Positions 9,665 through 18,462 of a stretch of 46,397 bases of DNA are shown piece after piece. Location: contig MEUA01000028.1 of the NCBI GenBank assembly GCA_001771505.1, positions 1-46,397 of the forward strand, given 5' to 3'. Position 1 is the first letter of the stretch. Each line of letters begins with the position of its first letter. The position numbers and the translations under genes were made by a program. Under the pieces are notes generated by a model, which was not told the origin of the DNA, made no database searches, and saw only the letters and a program-made list of their open reading frames with translations. The stretch comes from a candidate division WOR-1 bacterium RIFOXYB2_FULL_36_35. GTDB taxonomy: Bacteria > Margulisbacteria > WOR-1 > XYC2-FULL-46-14 > XYC2-FULL-37-10.

Positions 9665-12600
9665 ATGGTTAGTATAGGATTAAATCTTATAAGTTATTTT
9701 TCCGCATTATCTGCGACCCACTTAACTGCGTCAAATGATTCAACAAATGGTACAGATACGACTCTTCAAGAAGTTGATCCTGCTATTCTTCAAGCCCAAT
9801 ATGAAGTAGTTTTAAAAATAATTGATCTTATTGAATTAAAAGATCGAGTGTCAACTCTTGCCGACAGATTAGACAGGCTTGATCCCGGGTATTCTATTAG
9901 AAAAGGGATATCGCATAAATTAGATAGATTTTTTGTTGGAGACCAAAGGGTCTCTTTCTCTGAAAAAGATGATTTTGATTTTCAAGGTGAAGATAAGAAG
10001 AAAGTTTTTGATGCTTTAATAAGAGCGGGACTTATTACCCGTAAGGTTGTTAGTGGTAGACAGGGAAGACATTGTATCCTTAATTTTGAAGAGATATTTG
10101 TCAGTTTTGCAATTAAGAATATCGTTATAGATGGACAGGTTGTGTCAGACGAGAGAAAAGCCAAAATATTTACAAGCCTTTTAGCTCTCATAACAAAAAA
10201 ACTGGAACAATCTTTAGACGAAAGTTTGGATTTAAGAGGATTTATTTCTGATGCTGAATTTGGAATTTTTGGGGATAGAGTTAGGCCTGCCGTTGTTTTT
10301 GGGGCTTTATCTGACTATGTTGAAAAAAAGAGATTGTTGGATGCTAATAGTGGACATTATTATAATGTTTATGTTGTTAAAAAAGAGGCATTTAGGACTG
10401 TTGCCAGTGATTTTAATGCTTTTAAATCCGCGGTTAACATTCCTGGGATTACAGAAGATGCAGATCTTCTTGCAATATACAGAATACTCCAAACAGCTTA
10501 TGATAAAGAAAAGAGACTTGAAAGAGTAAAGGATAATTTAAGTGCGGCTGTTACAAAATCAGAAACTCCTTCTACCTCTTCAGGAGATATCATAACTCCT
10601 TGGCTCGCAGAAGTTGGTGAGCGTGCAGTTTATGGTACAGATAATTATCTGCAGCGATTAGATATTATAGCAAAAGTTAGGCGGGAAATAGGCGAAACCT
10701 ATGAACTTGACGGTAGAAGTTATGATGTTGAAACGTTGACTGATGCTACAAGTATTATTGCTTCGCATGAAAAAGAATTACTTGGCAAATTACAGGGAAA
10801 AACAAAGGAATTATTTGACACAGCTGCAGGATCAACTTATGCAAGGATAATGAGGGTTGAAAGAGATTTATCAAACGCTATTAATAATAAAAAAGAATCA
10901 GGCACTGTTGGTCTTGATACATCAAGGACAATGGAACTCCTTCCCGAGATGGTGAAACCTTCCGCAAAAAAACCTTTGAATGCTTTCTGGAGTTGGATGG
11001 CAACTCAAGGCGCCCGAGGTGGACTTACATTTGAAGTTCCTGTAGAGACGATTGGTTCTGAACGTGGCGCGGATTTGATGGCGACTGTTGCTGTAAAACC
11101 GTCGTTTTCCGGGAAGATCGGAGATAATTATCTTCTTCAGTTTGATCCTTATTTTCTGGGGCTGAAACAATACGGTTTTAATCTTCACGGATTGACAATA
11201 GATCCTGACGCTTCTTATCTACCTAAGGATTTTTCTCTTGGAGTTGACATCGTAAATAAGTTAAACGTCGTGAGGCAATCTTTTTCTACGATTGTTGATG
11301 GAAACTTTTTAGCTAATGGAAGATTATCTTTGGGAGACGCGGGGTTGTTGTACGGAATGAACGGTAGACTAAGTTATGAAAAAAACAGGACAGTGGCGCT
11401 TGGTGATGTTTATACAACTTCCGGCAGGTTTGCTTTTGGTTTCGATTTGGGTTTTTCTTCTAATATTTTCTCACTTATGATCTCTTTCAATGCTGTTTGG
11501 CAGACGGCCCCTGTTGTTTCTGCCAATGGGATGGAGACTTTTAGCAATGTTCTCGCCGGAGAGTTGCCTGTTTACAGAGGAATTGATGCCTCTTTAGTTG
11601 GGATACTTGATCTTTCTAGGTTGGGTAATTTTACTGTAAACAGTTATTTTACAGATATGCCAAGATCTGATGATACCGTCGCAGGGATATTTGGAATATA
11701 CAGACCGGAAAACTTTTCTTCATTATATGTGGCAGGTGGGTATACTTTAACTTCAGATAATATTTGGAAGCCGGGGATAAAAGTTGGCACAGGAGAAGTT
11801 GATCTTTTTGGGGTCTCTTCTTTGGGTTTTGTTGCCGGATATACTTTTGATAGATCCTTTGGAAATAAAGATTTTAATTTTAGAAATGGAACATTTACTG
11901 CTGGAGTAGTTGGTGGTTTTGGAGGGCGGCGTAGAGTAAGTGTTCGAGCATTAAGAGCGGCTCTTCGTTCTGAAAGAGAGGGGCGTATATCTAGATCTCA
12001 GCAAAGATTGGAAATCGGTAGAGCTAATGTTAGTCCTTTATCTACGAACCACCCATATTTGGAGGATATTGCCGACTTAGGCAAGTACGCAACTCCTCTT
12101 CCTTCAGAGGAATCTATTGCTCAGCCTATTAGTGGCGAAGTTCCGGAAGTTTCAATATTAGGCGGAAAGAAGATATATCTTAACGAAGAAATGTCAGATA
12201 AATTGCGAAGTGCGTTGATTGAGTTAAATAAGCAGACAGAATTTATAAAACAGGCTTTAATATCTTTAGGAGTTAACGACGAGTCTGTAAATAGAGTAGA
12301 GCGAATTGATTTGATTGTTCCTGCTGATGTGATAGCAGAATTGCCTGGGGAGATTGTTTTGGAAGCTGCTGATGCTGATGAAATTAGTAAGCTTATAGGT
12401 TTATGCGCGGTTGGGTTTATTGAAGAGGCTGTTGATGTTGATGGCTCTCAAAAGATAATATTTAAAGTGCAAGAGTTTTTTAATAAATTAAATAAAGAGA
12501 TAGAAGATAATAGGGTGGGACGCGCTCTGGTAGCTCTTATTAATGCGATCCATCTTATAGACCCTATATTGAGTGAAACCCTAAAAACAGAAAACCCTGA

Positions 12601-13000
12601 AATTGCGAGTTCAGATGTGATGAGTCGTGCAAAAATAGAGTATCTTTATAGCAGGCTTGATCTTTATGCTGAAGATGGTGTAAGTGTCGAATATATTTTG
12701 AAATGGCATGAAAACTTTAATCAAAAAGGAGCGTCTCTACCACTGGATGGTGTGTCTCAGGAAAGATCAGCTGTAACAGCAGTTCCTTCTCAAGAAGAAG
12801 GAGCCCCTGCTTTACAATCGCCAAGTGAACCAGCCAGGACTGATTTATCCTCTGGGACAGCTCCAGCATCAGAGCCTCAAATCTTTCCGACTCCTCAACC
12901 AGAGAGAACCGTTGAGGATCAGATTCCTCAAGAGCTTTTAAACGATGGTGATCCATTGCGTACTATGGAACAATTTATTTACGGAATAGAGGAAGAGTAA
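9665..13000 (+). CDS. Large hypothetical protein with central beta-barrel-like region
   Basis: 1,111 residues, unrecognised. It follows the previous gene by 16 bp with a TTAGGAGTA Shine-Dalgarno. Residues ~50-420 look helical with coiled-coil-like heptads. Residues ~440-760 switch to alternating hydrophobic/polar strands rich in G, F, Y and N, ending in 'FTAGVVGGFGG', as in an outer-membrane barrel or a beta-helix. After a basic linker (R-rich, ~760-790) comes another helical region and a P/S/E-rich tail. No N-terminal signal peptide is seen (it opens MVSIGLNLISYFSAL), which conflicts with a normal Sec/BAM-exported barrel. It may be an internal structural protein, or exported by a non-Sec route. 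Confidence 0.75.
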   Translation: MVSIGLNLISYFSALSATHLTASNDSTNGTDTTLQEVDPAILQAQYEVVLKIIDLIELKDRVSTLADRLDRLDPGYSIRKGISHKLDRFFVGDQRVSFSEKDDFDFQGEDKKKVFDALIRAGLITRKVVSGRQGRHCILNFEEIFVSFAIKNIVIDGQVVSDERKAKIFTSLLALITKKLEQSLDESLDLRGFISDAEFGIFGDRVRPAVVFGALSDYVEKKRLLDANSGHYYNVYVVKKEAFRTVASDFNAFKSAVNIPGITEDADLLAIYRILQTAYDKEKRLERVKDNLSAAVTKSETPSTSSGDIITPWLAEVGERAVYGTDNYLQRLDIIAKVRREIGETYELDGRSYDVETLTDATSIIASHEKELLGKLQGKTKELFDTAAGSTYARIMRVERDLSNAINNKKESGTVGLDTSRTMELLPEMVKPSAKKPLNAFWSWMATQGARGGLTFEVPVETIGSERGADLMATVAVKPSFSGKIGDNYLLQFDPYFLGLKQYGFNLHGLTIDPDASYLPKDFSLGVDIVNKLNVVRQSFSTIVDGNFLANGRLSLGDAGLLYGMNGRLSYEKNRTVALGDVYTTSGRFAFGFDLGFSSNIFSLMISFNAVWQTAPVVSANGMETFSNVLAGELPVYRGIDASLVGILDLSRLGNFTVNSYFTDMPRSDDTVAGIFGIYRPENFSSLYVAGGYTLTSDNIWKPGIKVGTGEVDLFGVSSLGFVAGYTFDRSFGNKDFNFRNGTFTAGVVGGFGGRRRVSVRALRAALRSEREGRISRSQQRLEIGRANVSPLSTNHPYLEDIADLGKYATPLPSEESIAQPISGEVPEVSILGGKKIYLNEEMSDKLRSALIELNKQTEFIKQALISLGVNDESVNRVERIDLIVPADVIAELPGEIVLEAADADEISKLIGLCAVGFIEEAVDVDGSQKIIFKVQEFFNKLNKEIEDNRVGRALVALINAIHLIDPILSETLKTENPEIASSDVMSRAKIEYLYSRLDLYAEDGVSVEYILKWHENFNQKGASLPLDGVSQERSAVTAVPSQEEGAPALQSPSEPARTDLSSGTAPASEPQIFPTPQPERTVEDQIPQELLNDGDPLRTMEQFIYGIEEE

Positions 13001-13006
13001 TTTTAT

Positions 13007-14704
13007 ATGACATCCTGTTCTGAAATATCTTTTAATAATTTAACATCGATAACTACTTCGCCTCAATGCAAAAAAGATGTTGAGCCTACCGTTGAAAAGG
13101 AGCTTGAATATGTTAGAGTTCTTATCTATCTTACAACCCTTCTTGAGGAGGCAAAAGAGCTTTATAATTCAGCCAAGTCTTCGGATCCTGAGGATAAAAT
13201 AAGAAGGGAATTGCAGGTAATAATTTATCCGTATCTTGCAAGAGGTGGAATTTCAGATATTAATGCACTTGTTAATAAAATTATAAGTAAACTGAAAGTT
13301 GAACTTACCTCTGATAGAGAGACTAAACTTAGGGATGATTTAACAAGAGCGCTTAGCCTAGAGAGTGTTTCTAACGTTTTATCCAGGACTCCTGCTAAGG
13401 ATGAAAATATTCAGGCTCATCTTATTGCCATGACGAGGGATATTTCAAGATATGTGGCTTATGGGTTTGAAAATTATGAAGGATTAATTGGTTTTTCTAG
13501 AAAAATAGGAGATTTAAAAACAGATAGCACCCTTCCTGATTTTGTTCGTAATTCAGCAGCTCATGGATATAAAGGAATGGTTAAGGCTTTGGAGAGTGCC
13601 ATCTCTGATCTTGAATCTAAATTGCCTGATGGTCTTCGCCCAAAAACTCCTAACCAGATAAGCTCTCTTTCAAATGGCGGATTGACTTCAAGCGAGCTTG
13701 AATGTTTAAAGGCGTGGCTTGAAGATTTTAATTGTCTTCAGATTCAAACCCCTGAACCCCAATTTCCTAATCGGGGATTTACTATACCTTATGATCTTAA
13801 TGTCAGACTGATAGAGTCAATTACACTTCCTATGCAGACTCTTGCAGAAGTCCTTTCAGATGAAGCTGGTGGTGATTGGATAAATTTAAAAGAGGTCGTT
13901 CTTAATGAAAAGAGACCTGTTTTAACCTTTTTATCACGGTTTATTCCATCTGAACCCCGTTTAGGAGATCGGGGTGAATATATTGAGAATAGAGATGGAA
14001 ATAAATATTTTCAGATAGGGGCATTCTTTAATAATGTCAAATTTGTATCAGGACATCCTGATACTCATGGCTATACTTACTCAAAAGAGAGTATAGCCAT
14101 ACTTAAACTTTTGTGGTTGCTGGCGGCAGTAGCTGATTTGTCAAGTAGGAGTTCACAAGCGGACGGATCGTCTATTCTAATTGATCAAGTCAAGGGCAGA
14201 GCTAGCGCTTTTGTTGCGAGTGATCTTTTAATGATTGATCAGGTTAATAATATTATTAGATTTTTAGATGGCGTAGAAGAGCGTCGACTTAAATATTATT
14301 GGCATATTTTAAAAGAGGCTGTTAAGCAATCAGATGAAACACACCCTCAGGGAGGGGATATAATTAAAGATATTCCTAAGATGATCAACGATAAATTTAT
14401 GGAGAGAGTTCTAAATCTTCAACAAAAACGGTCTACTGAGAGTTATTCTCCGCCAATAAGCGGGGTTGCTTCTCCCATTGTAGCGTTTATTAATGTTTCT
14501 GCTGATTCTGTAACTATGTTTGTTCGGTTTAGATGTGCTGGAATATGCAACGATATTTTTACTCAAGCTATAGATTCATTTAATGATTCGAATATCGGTG
14601 GCATGTTTATAATATATCCATATTCTGAGCATTTGCCTGATGAAAAAATAGAAGAGTTAAAGGAAGCTATTTCCAATTCTTCTATTAGAGGCTTCTCTGA
14701 ATAA
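13007..14704 (+). CDS. Hypothetical helical protein carrying two palindromic-element insertions
   Basis: 565 residues, 6 bp after the preceding stop. A GAGGAAG at the end of the upstream gene could serve as Shine-Dalgarno. Mostly predicted helical; no family recognised and no signal peptide. Two 20-bp palindromic elements lie inside the gene at 13757-13776 and 13955-13974. They encode the peptides EPQFPNRG and EPRLGDRGE without breaking the frame. The second has TGAA on both sides, consistent with a target duplication. The protein therefore seems to tolerate, or be under weak constraint at, these surface-like loops. Confidence 0.72.
   Translation: MTSCSEISFNNLTSITTSPQCKKDVEPTVEKELEYVRVLIYLTTLLEEAKELYNSAKSSDPEDKIRRELQVIIYPYLARGGISDINALVNKIISKLKVELTSDRETKLRDDLTRALSLESVSNVLSRTPAKDENIQAHLIAMTRDISRYVAYGFENYEGLIGFSRKIGDLKTDSTLPDFVRNSAAHGYKGMVKALESAISDLESKLPDGLRPKTPNQISSLSNGGLTSSELECLKAWLEDFNCLQIQTPEPQFPNRGFTIPYDLNVRLIESITLPMQTLAEVLSDEAGGDWINLKEVVLNEKRPVLTFLSRFIPSEPRLGDRGEYIENRDGNKYFQIGAFFNNVKFVSGHPDTHGYTYSKESIAILKLLWLLAAVADLSSRSSQADGSSILIDQVKGRASAFVASDLLMIDQVNNIIRFLDGVEERRLKYYWHILKEAVKQSDETHPQGGDIIKDIPKMINDKFMERVLNLQQKRSTESYSPPISGVASPIVAFINVSADSVTMFVRFRCAGICNDIFTQAIDSFNDSNIGGMFIIYPYSEHLPDEKIEELKEAISNSSIRGFSE
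13757..13776 (-). repeat. 20-bp palindromic element inside a coding region (reverse orientation)
   Basis: CCCCAATTTCCTAATCGGGG, the reverse complement of a one-base variant of the 20-bp family unit. The left flank is TGAA and the right flank is ATTT, so no clean target duplication remains. It is read in the only reverse-strand phase that encodes P-R/Q-F-P-N-R-G without a stop in this context. Confidence 0.75.
13955..13974 (+). repeat. 20-bp palindromic element inside a coding region, TGAA target duplication
   Basis: CCCCGTTTAGGAGATCGGGG flanked directly by TGAA on both sides (13951-13954 and 13975-13978). Element plus duplication is 24 bp, eight codons, inserting PRLGDRGE in frame between P-S-E and Y. 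Confidence 0.85.
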
Positions 14705-14708
14705 TATA

Positions 14709-14882
14709 GGGACTGTTGCAAAATGGTCATTCCCGTGAAAACGGGAATCTATTTCTCAGAAAACAACCCCGATTATTATAATCGTGGTTAAGATGGATCT
14801 CCGCTTTCCTGCCTGCCGTCAGGCAGGCGACAGGCACGGCGCGGGGATGGCAAATTGCAAAAACTGTTATTACCCAACAAGC
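14709..14882 (+). repeat. REP/BIME-like composite repeat, copy A (inverted relative to 16803-16920)
   Basis: Starts GGGACTGTTGCAAAATGG, then hairpin ATTCCCGTGAAAACGGGAAT, then a second REP-like hairpin (CCGCTTTC ... GGGGATGGC), and ends CCCAACAAGCC. The reverse complement of 16803-16920 matches it throughout, except that this copy carries two extra insertions: the 21-bp palindromic element at 14767 and a GCCTGCC-GTCA-GGCAGGC palindrome at 14811-14828. With copy B it brackets the gene at 14936. Confidence 0.88.
14767..14787 (+). repeat. 21-bp palindromic element inserted in REP copy A
   Basis: Begins CCCCGATTATTA and ends TAATCGTGG (21 bp), flanked by ACAA on the left and TTAA on the right. 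The paralogous repeat at 16803-16920 reads ACAAGATGG across the same point, so it is an empty site. The net extra length is 25 bp, that is 21 plus a 4-bp duplication, now imperfect. Confidence 0.88.
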
Positions 14883-14903
14883 CTATAAGAGCAGTAAAAA
14901 ATG

Positions 14904-14929
14904 AAATTCCACTTTGTTTTATCCGATGT
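14904..14929 (+). promoter_or_regulatory. Conserved AAATTT-N14-CGATAT-like box before the start codon
   Basis: AAATTC at 14904-14909 and CGATGT at 14924-14929 are spaced 14 bp apart, six bases before the preferred ATG. The same pair of boxes occurs at 16769, 28319 and 37962. It could be a promoter giving a nearly leaderless mRNA, or an operator. This is the most diverged copy. Confidence 0.4.
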
Positions 14930-14935
14930 AGATAT

Positions 14936-16726
14936 ATGGATGCAATACGAATTAAGCTCCGATGTCCGGTCCTCCCTTCTCCTCAAAGGATAGATTTTTT
15001 AAATCAGCTTAAATCTGCTAAAACTATGTTTTTGGCGAGATCACCTAATGCTTTTTCATTTGTGCAACAGATTTATACTAATAAAGCGTTTGCTGGGTGG
15101 AAAGAAGAGGTCTCTGGTTTTTTAATGAAAGTTGCCCGTGCGTTTTCGAGAATTGCGTATCTTGATGAAGCAAATAGCATAATAAAATTTTGTAATACTT
15201 TAGAGCCTGGAGGGACAAGAAAGAGGATCTATCATGATTTTCAAATAAGCAATGAATTTGATCGTCTTTTAATGTACGGAGATACCGATAATGCAATAAA
15301 ATTACTCAGGAGGGCTTTGTTATCTCCCTCTCTTACAGAAGATGATAAAACCTCCATTATAGAATTTGCATCTTATACGCTTGTTTATTTTACTTATAGA
15401 ACAATAGCTTTTTCCGATTCATCTATAGAGAAAATAACAGAACCATGGAAAGGGCTTTTTTCTCTTAAATTGAGTGACCCTCAAATGTTTGGTCTTTCTA
15501 AAGAAGTGGTCAGGGTCGCTACTGCGATAGCATTAGATCTTTCTCCTTTGGAAGAAAAAGAGAAATGGAAAGAATTGTTGGAAGCTGCCGGAGAAGATAA
15601 AAGAAGGGTTGCAGAGGGCCTTGTAAATACAAATTATCTTAGAGCTGTGATGCCTGAGTCTGTTGCAAAGAAGCGGGGAGATGTAATTTATAGACTTGTA
15701 GAGACCCTTTATAATATGGAAACTGATGAAAGAAAAAGAGCTGTTTTTTTGATGGAGATGATATCTGTTGCAAATCTTACCGCGGATATTGGAAATGGTT
15801 TTATTGCCGCTAAATTGTATTTAGCTATAGGATTAAAAATGCGTGAAGAGGTTGAACGGGGGGAGTTGGAAAATGAAAAATTAATTAATTTGTGCCGTAA
15901 AATATACTCTAAAGCCGGTGATTTTATGATGATAGGTGAAATAGATATGGCGATTCCTCTTTGTGGAGTTCTTTTTAATTTACATGATGAGCTGTTGGGT
16001 GAACAAGTGTTTGGTAAAATCAAAACTTTTTTTGAAAAAAAGATGATTGAACCAGCGTTAAAGTTGCTAACTTTTGGGTATGAAACAAATTTATTTTCAA
16101 GGACTCGCAGATATAGATTTATTTCAATACTGGCAAAAAATATATCTGATTCTGAAATTAGAGAAAGAGTAAAAAAGTTTTTGATCGATAATAACAGTAA
16201 GAGTAATTTTTTTGTGATTCTCTCTTCGTTGGTTTTTTATTTTGAGCAGAGGTTTAATGAAATTATAGAGTTAGTTGATGCCATGCCATCTCCTGATCTA
16301 TTGGTTCGACAATTTAGAGCAGACGCTTTAAGAAAATCTTTTTGTCGTGAAGAGGCAATAGAGGAATCATCCTGTATTATTGATGAGGCGCAAAAAGGGA
16401 CAGATGATGATATCAAGCTAAGGGCTTTTGTTTGTAGGGCTTATTCTTATTATCATGCGCCATGGATTGAGGGCCATCTTCAAAAAGCTCTTGAAGATTT
16501 TAAAGTTGCGGAAGATCTTGTTGAAAATTTTGGTTTAGGATCTGTTCAACGTATCTTATTAGGCAAGGCGCTTGTTTATGTTGATCTAGGAGATTATGAC
16601 TCCGCGGAACAAATTGTTTGTAGTATACCCTACTCTTTGCATGATGATAAAACTAACAGAATAAGGGCTTTGATCAAAGAGATAAGAGGACTAGAAGGAT
16701 GTCACACTGAACTTGTCAAGGGATGA
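14936..16726 (+). CDS. Hypothetical helical-repeat (TPR-like) protein
   Basis: 596 residues from ATG 14936. The frame is open back to a TTG at 14855, but that start lies inside the REP repeat. The preferred ATG matches the start position of the similarly preceded gene at 28351. The protein is almost entirely alpha-helical, with TPR/solenoid-like pairs ('GDTDNAIKLLRRALLSP', 'KALEDFKVAEDLVENFGLG', 'GDYDSAEQIV'). It has no signal peptide and I cannot assign a function. Inverted REP-like repeats bracket it (14709-14882 and 16803-16920), which would allow inversion or mobilisation of the unit. Confidence 0.7.
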   Translation: MDAIRIKLRCPVLPSPQRIDFLNQLKSAKTMFLARSPNAFSFVQQIYTNKAFAGWKEEVSGFLMKVARAFSRIAYLDEANSIIKFCNTLEPGGTRKRIYHDFQISNEFDRLLMYGDTDNAIKLLRRALLSPSLTEDDKTSIIEFASYTLVYFTYRTIAFSDSSIEKITEPWKGLFSLKLSDPQMFGLSKEVVRVATAIALDLSPLEEKEKWKELLEAAGEDKRRVAEGLVNTNYLRAVMPESVAKKRGDVIYRLVETLYNMETDERKRAVFLMEMISVANLTADIGNGFIAAKLYLAIGLKMREEVERGELENEKLINLCRKIYSKAGDFMMIGEIDMAIPLCGVLFNLHDELLGEQVFGKIKTFFEKKMIEPALKLLTFGYETNLFSRTRRYRFISILAKNISDSEIRERVKKFLIDNNSKSNFFVILSSLVFYFEQRFNEIIELVDAMPSPDLLVRQFRADALRKSFCREEAIEESSCIIDEAQKGTDDDIKLRAFVCRAYSYYHAPWIEGHLQKALEDFKVAEDLVENFGLGSVQRILLGKALVYVDLGDYDSAEQIVCSIPYSLHDDKTNRIRALIKEIRGLEGCHTELVKG

Positions 16727-16768
16727 TTTTAACCCTGATTAATTTATATAAGAGCAATAAAAACATCG

Positions 16769-16799
16769 AAATTTACCTTCATTTTTAGCGATATATATG
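16769..16799 (+). promoter_or_regulatory. Orphan leader: AAATTT-N14-CGATAT followed by ATG-TAG
   Basis: AAATTT (16769-16774) and CGATAT (16789-16794) precede an ATG at 16797 that is followed at once by TAG. The upstream bases AGAGCAATAAAAA resemble those before the genes at 14936 and 28351. It looks like the leader of a third family member whose coding part was replaced by REP copy B. Confidence 0.5.
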
Positions 16800-16802
16800 T
16801 AG

Positions 16803-16920
16803 GGCTTGTTGGGTAATGACAGTTTTTGCAATTTGTCATCCCAGCGAAAGCGGGGATCCATCTTGTTTTATGAGAAATAGATTCCCGTTTTCACGGGAAT
16901 GACCATTATGCAACAGACCC
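16803..16920 (-). repeat. REP/BIME-like composite repeat, copy B
   Basis: In reverse complement it starts GGGTCTGTTGCATAATGG, continues ATTCCCGTGAAAACGGGAAT, then CCCCGCTTTCGCTGGGATGAC-like hairpin arms, and ends CCCAACAAGCC. It is the inverted partner of copy A and the uninterrupted (empty-site) version. The 290 bp between the genes at 14936 and 17017 hold this repeat, the orphan leader and the ATGACTCATGACC repeats. Confidence 0.88.
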
Positions 16921-16943
16921 ATGTAGTAAAGAGAGAATATACA

Positions 16944-16977
16944 ATGACTCATGACCCAAGACCCATGACTCATGACC
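16944..16977 (+). repeat. Short-word repeat, ATGACTCATGACC twice
   Basis: The 13-mer ATGACTCATGACC occurs at 16944-16956 and 16965-16977, separated by CAAGACCC-type filler. The words resemble each other internally (CATGACC, AGACCC, ATGACT). This is intergenic, about 40 bp before the next start codon. Confidence 0.8.
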
Positions 16978-17016
16978 AATATTAAATAATCTAAAAGTAA
17001 CGGGGAGAAATGAGAA

Positions 17017-18384
17017 ATGTCTGATATTTTAAGGCTTGGTTTGAATCCCATATTTTCTTTTTCTAGTTCTTCTGATAAAGATAAAAAAGAGAAACCTGAA
17101 ACTAAACAATGTATAGTAAATGGCTTTGTTGGAACTGTTTTTGGTTATTATGGTAACCAGCTTTCTTACGATGTCAGTAGTGATGGCTGGCAGCCTGGTG
17201 ATGTCGTGGGGGAAGTAGATAAAAGTACTACCACAGAAGAGAATCCCTCATTGATTGCCCTTCGCGTTCCTGTTTACCTTGATCTCAAGCTTAGTGAGAA
17301 TGTTGGTTTATCATTTGGGGGGACAGGGAATCTGGACAACCTTTTTTCTGCAAATAATTTGACTTCCAATCCGTTTAATTTAACAGAAGCTTTATTTAGT
17401 GGGAATCTTAATGTTTCTAATGATTATATTGCAAGCCTTTCTTTGGGAGGATTTTCAGGCTTATCTTATTTTGGCTTTTATGAGTTTTGGGATGGCAGCC
17501 TGCCGACTGATGATTATGAAAAATTAAGATGGGGCGGGCGACTTCATAATAATTTTGATTTTGGACATATTTTCGGAGTTGATCCATCAAAGTACGATCT
17601 GTCCCTTAATATTGGCTGGGAAGGTTCTTATCTTTCACAGCCTACTCAAAAGGAATTTAATTCACTTGCGGTTGCCGATGTTGCAGGGAGAGTAGGTATA
17701 TTGGAAGTAGAAGCAAACTTTAAGTGGAGGTATTATTCAGGATTTTCAATTCGTACCGTTTTATCTGGCAATGAAAATTCCTCAGAGGGAAATGATGATT
17801 CCAGTTGTTGGGTAAATATATGTGATGGAGAGACAGGTGTTGGCTGCTGGGAAAATACTTGCACGGGAGAAGACGGGCCACCAAGCTATGGAAATGACAA
17901 TGGTGATATTGGATCAGGAATTGGAGATGGGATTGCTCAAACAGTTGAAGAAAATTTGGATTATTCGGGAAATATTTTCGAGGTTCGGGGCGGGATTAAG
18001 ATCTCTCCCGCCTTTGGTGAGACTTCAAACTTTAGTTTTATGATTATGGGGGGGCTCTCTTTTTATAAAGAAGAGAAGGGGTGGTTTGTGGGGGGAGAAG
18101 CAGAGATCCCTTTATGCCATGCACCCCGATTAGAAAATCAGGGTGAATACAGGTTGGGGGTTGGGTATTCTTTTGTAAATAATTATGCTTCAATTTTTGC
18201 TGATTCAAAAAATGATAGCCATAATCTGAAGTTGTCTTTAGATGCCGGGAAAAATCAATTAACTCTTATTGGCCGACTTTCAACTTCAAAAGATGAAGGG
18301 AAACCTCCTTATTTTGTCGGAATGACTTTAACTCACTATTTTGAGGGAAGTTTTTTTGATGTGATGCAAAGTTTATTTCATTAA
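17017..18384 (+). CDS. Hypothetical beta-rich (barrel-like) protein with palindromic insertion
   Basis: 455 residues; CGGGGAG lies ahead of the ATG. The body is made of alternating strands with many G, F, Y, N and S ('YFGFYEFWDG', 'WRYYSGFSIRTVLSG') and ends 'PYFVGMTLTHYFEGSFFDVMQSLFH', like a 14-16-strand outer-membrane barrel. It opens MSDILRLGLNPIFSFSSSSDKDKKE, with no clear signal peptide. A Cys-rich acidic loop (~residues 265-290, CWVNICDGETGVGCWENTC) interrupts the strands. A 20-bp palindromic element (18124-18143) encodes PRLENQGE in frame. Family not recognised. Confidence 0.75.
   Translation: MSDILRLGLNPIFSFSSSSDKDKKEKPETKQCIVNGFVGTVFGYYGNQLSYDVSSDGWQPGDVVGEVDKSTTTEENPSLIALRVPVYLDLKLSENVGLSFGGTGNLDNLFSANNLTSNPFNLTEALFSGNLNVSNDYIASLSLGGFSGLSYFGFYEFWDGSLPTDDYEKLRWGGRLHNNFDFGHIFGVDPSKYDLSLNIGWEGSYLSQPTQKEFNSLAVADVAGRVGILEVEANFKWRYYSGFSIRTVLSGNENSSEGNDDSSCWVNICDGETGVGCWENTCTGEDGPPSYGNDNGDIGSGIGDGIAQTVEENLDYSGNIFEVRGGIKISPAFGETSNFSFMIMGGLSFYKEEKGWFVGGEAEIPLCHAPRLENQGEYRLGVGYSFVNNYASIFADSKNDSHNLKLSLDAGKNQLTLIGRLSTSKDEGKPPYFVGMTLTHYFEGSFFDVMQSLFH
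18124..18143 (+). repeat. 20-bp palindromic element inside a coding region
   Basis: CCCCGATTAGAAAATCAGGG, flanked by TGCA on the left and TGAA on the right (3 of 4 identical). It encodes P-R-L-E-N-Q-G in the same phase as the copy at 13955. Confidence 0.82.
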
Positions 18385-18462
18385 AACACCTGCTATTTAA
18401 CGGTTATCTTCCTCTCTGGAAATACTTTTATTTTGAAAAACCGACCAAGTTTATGTCATGAT

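Noticed and set aside
14701-16928. Classical composite transposon or IS6-like element, because ends read GGGNCTGTTGCA
   Set aside because: No transposase is encoded between the ends and the flanking octamers (ATAATATA, ATGTAGTA) are not a duplication.
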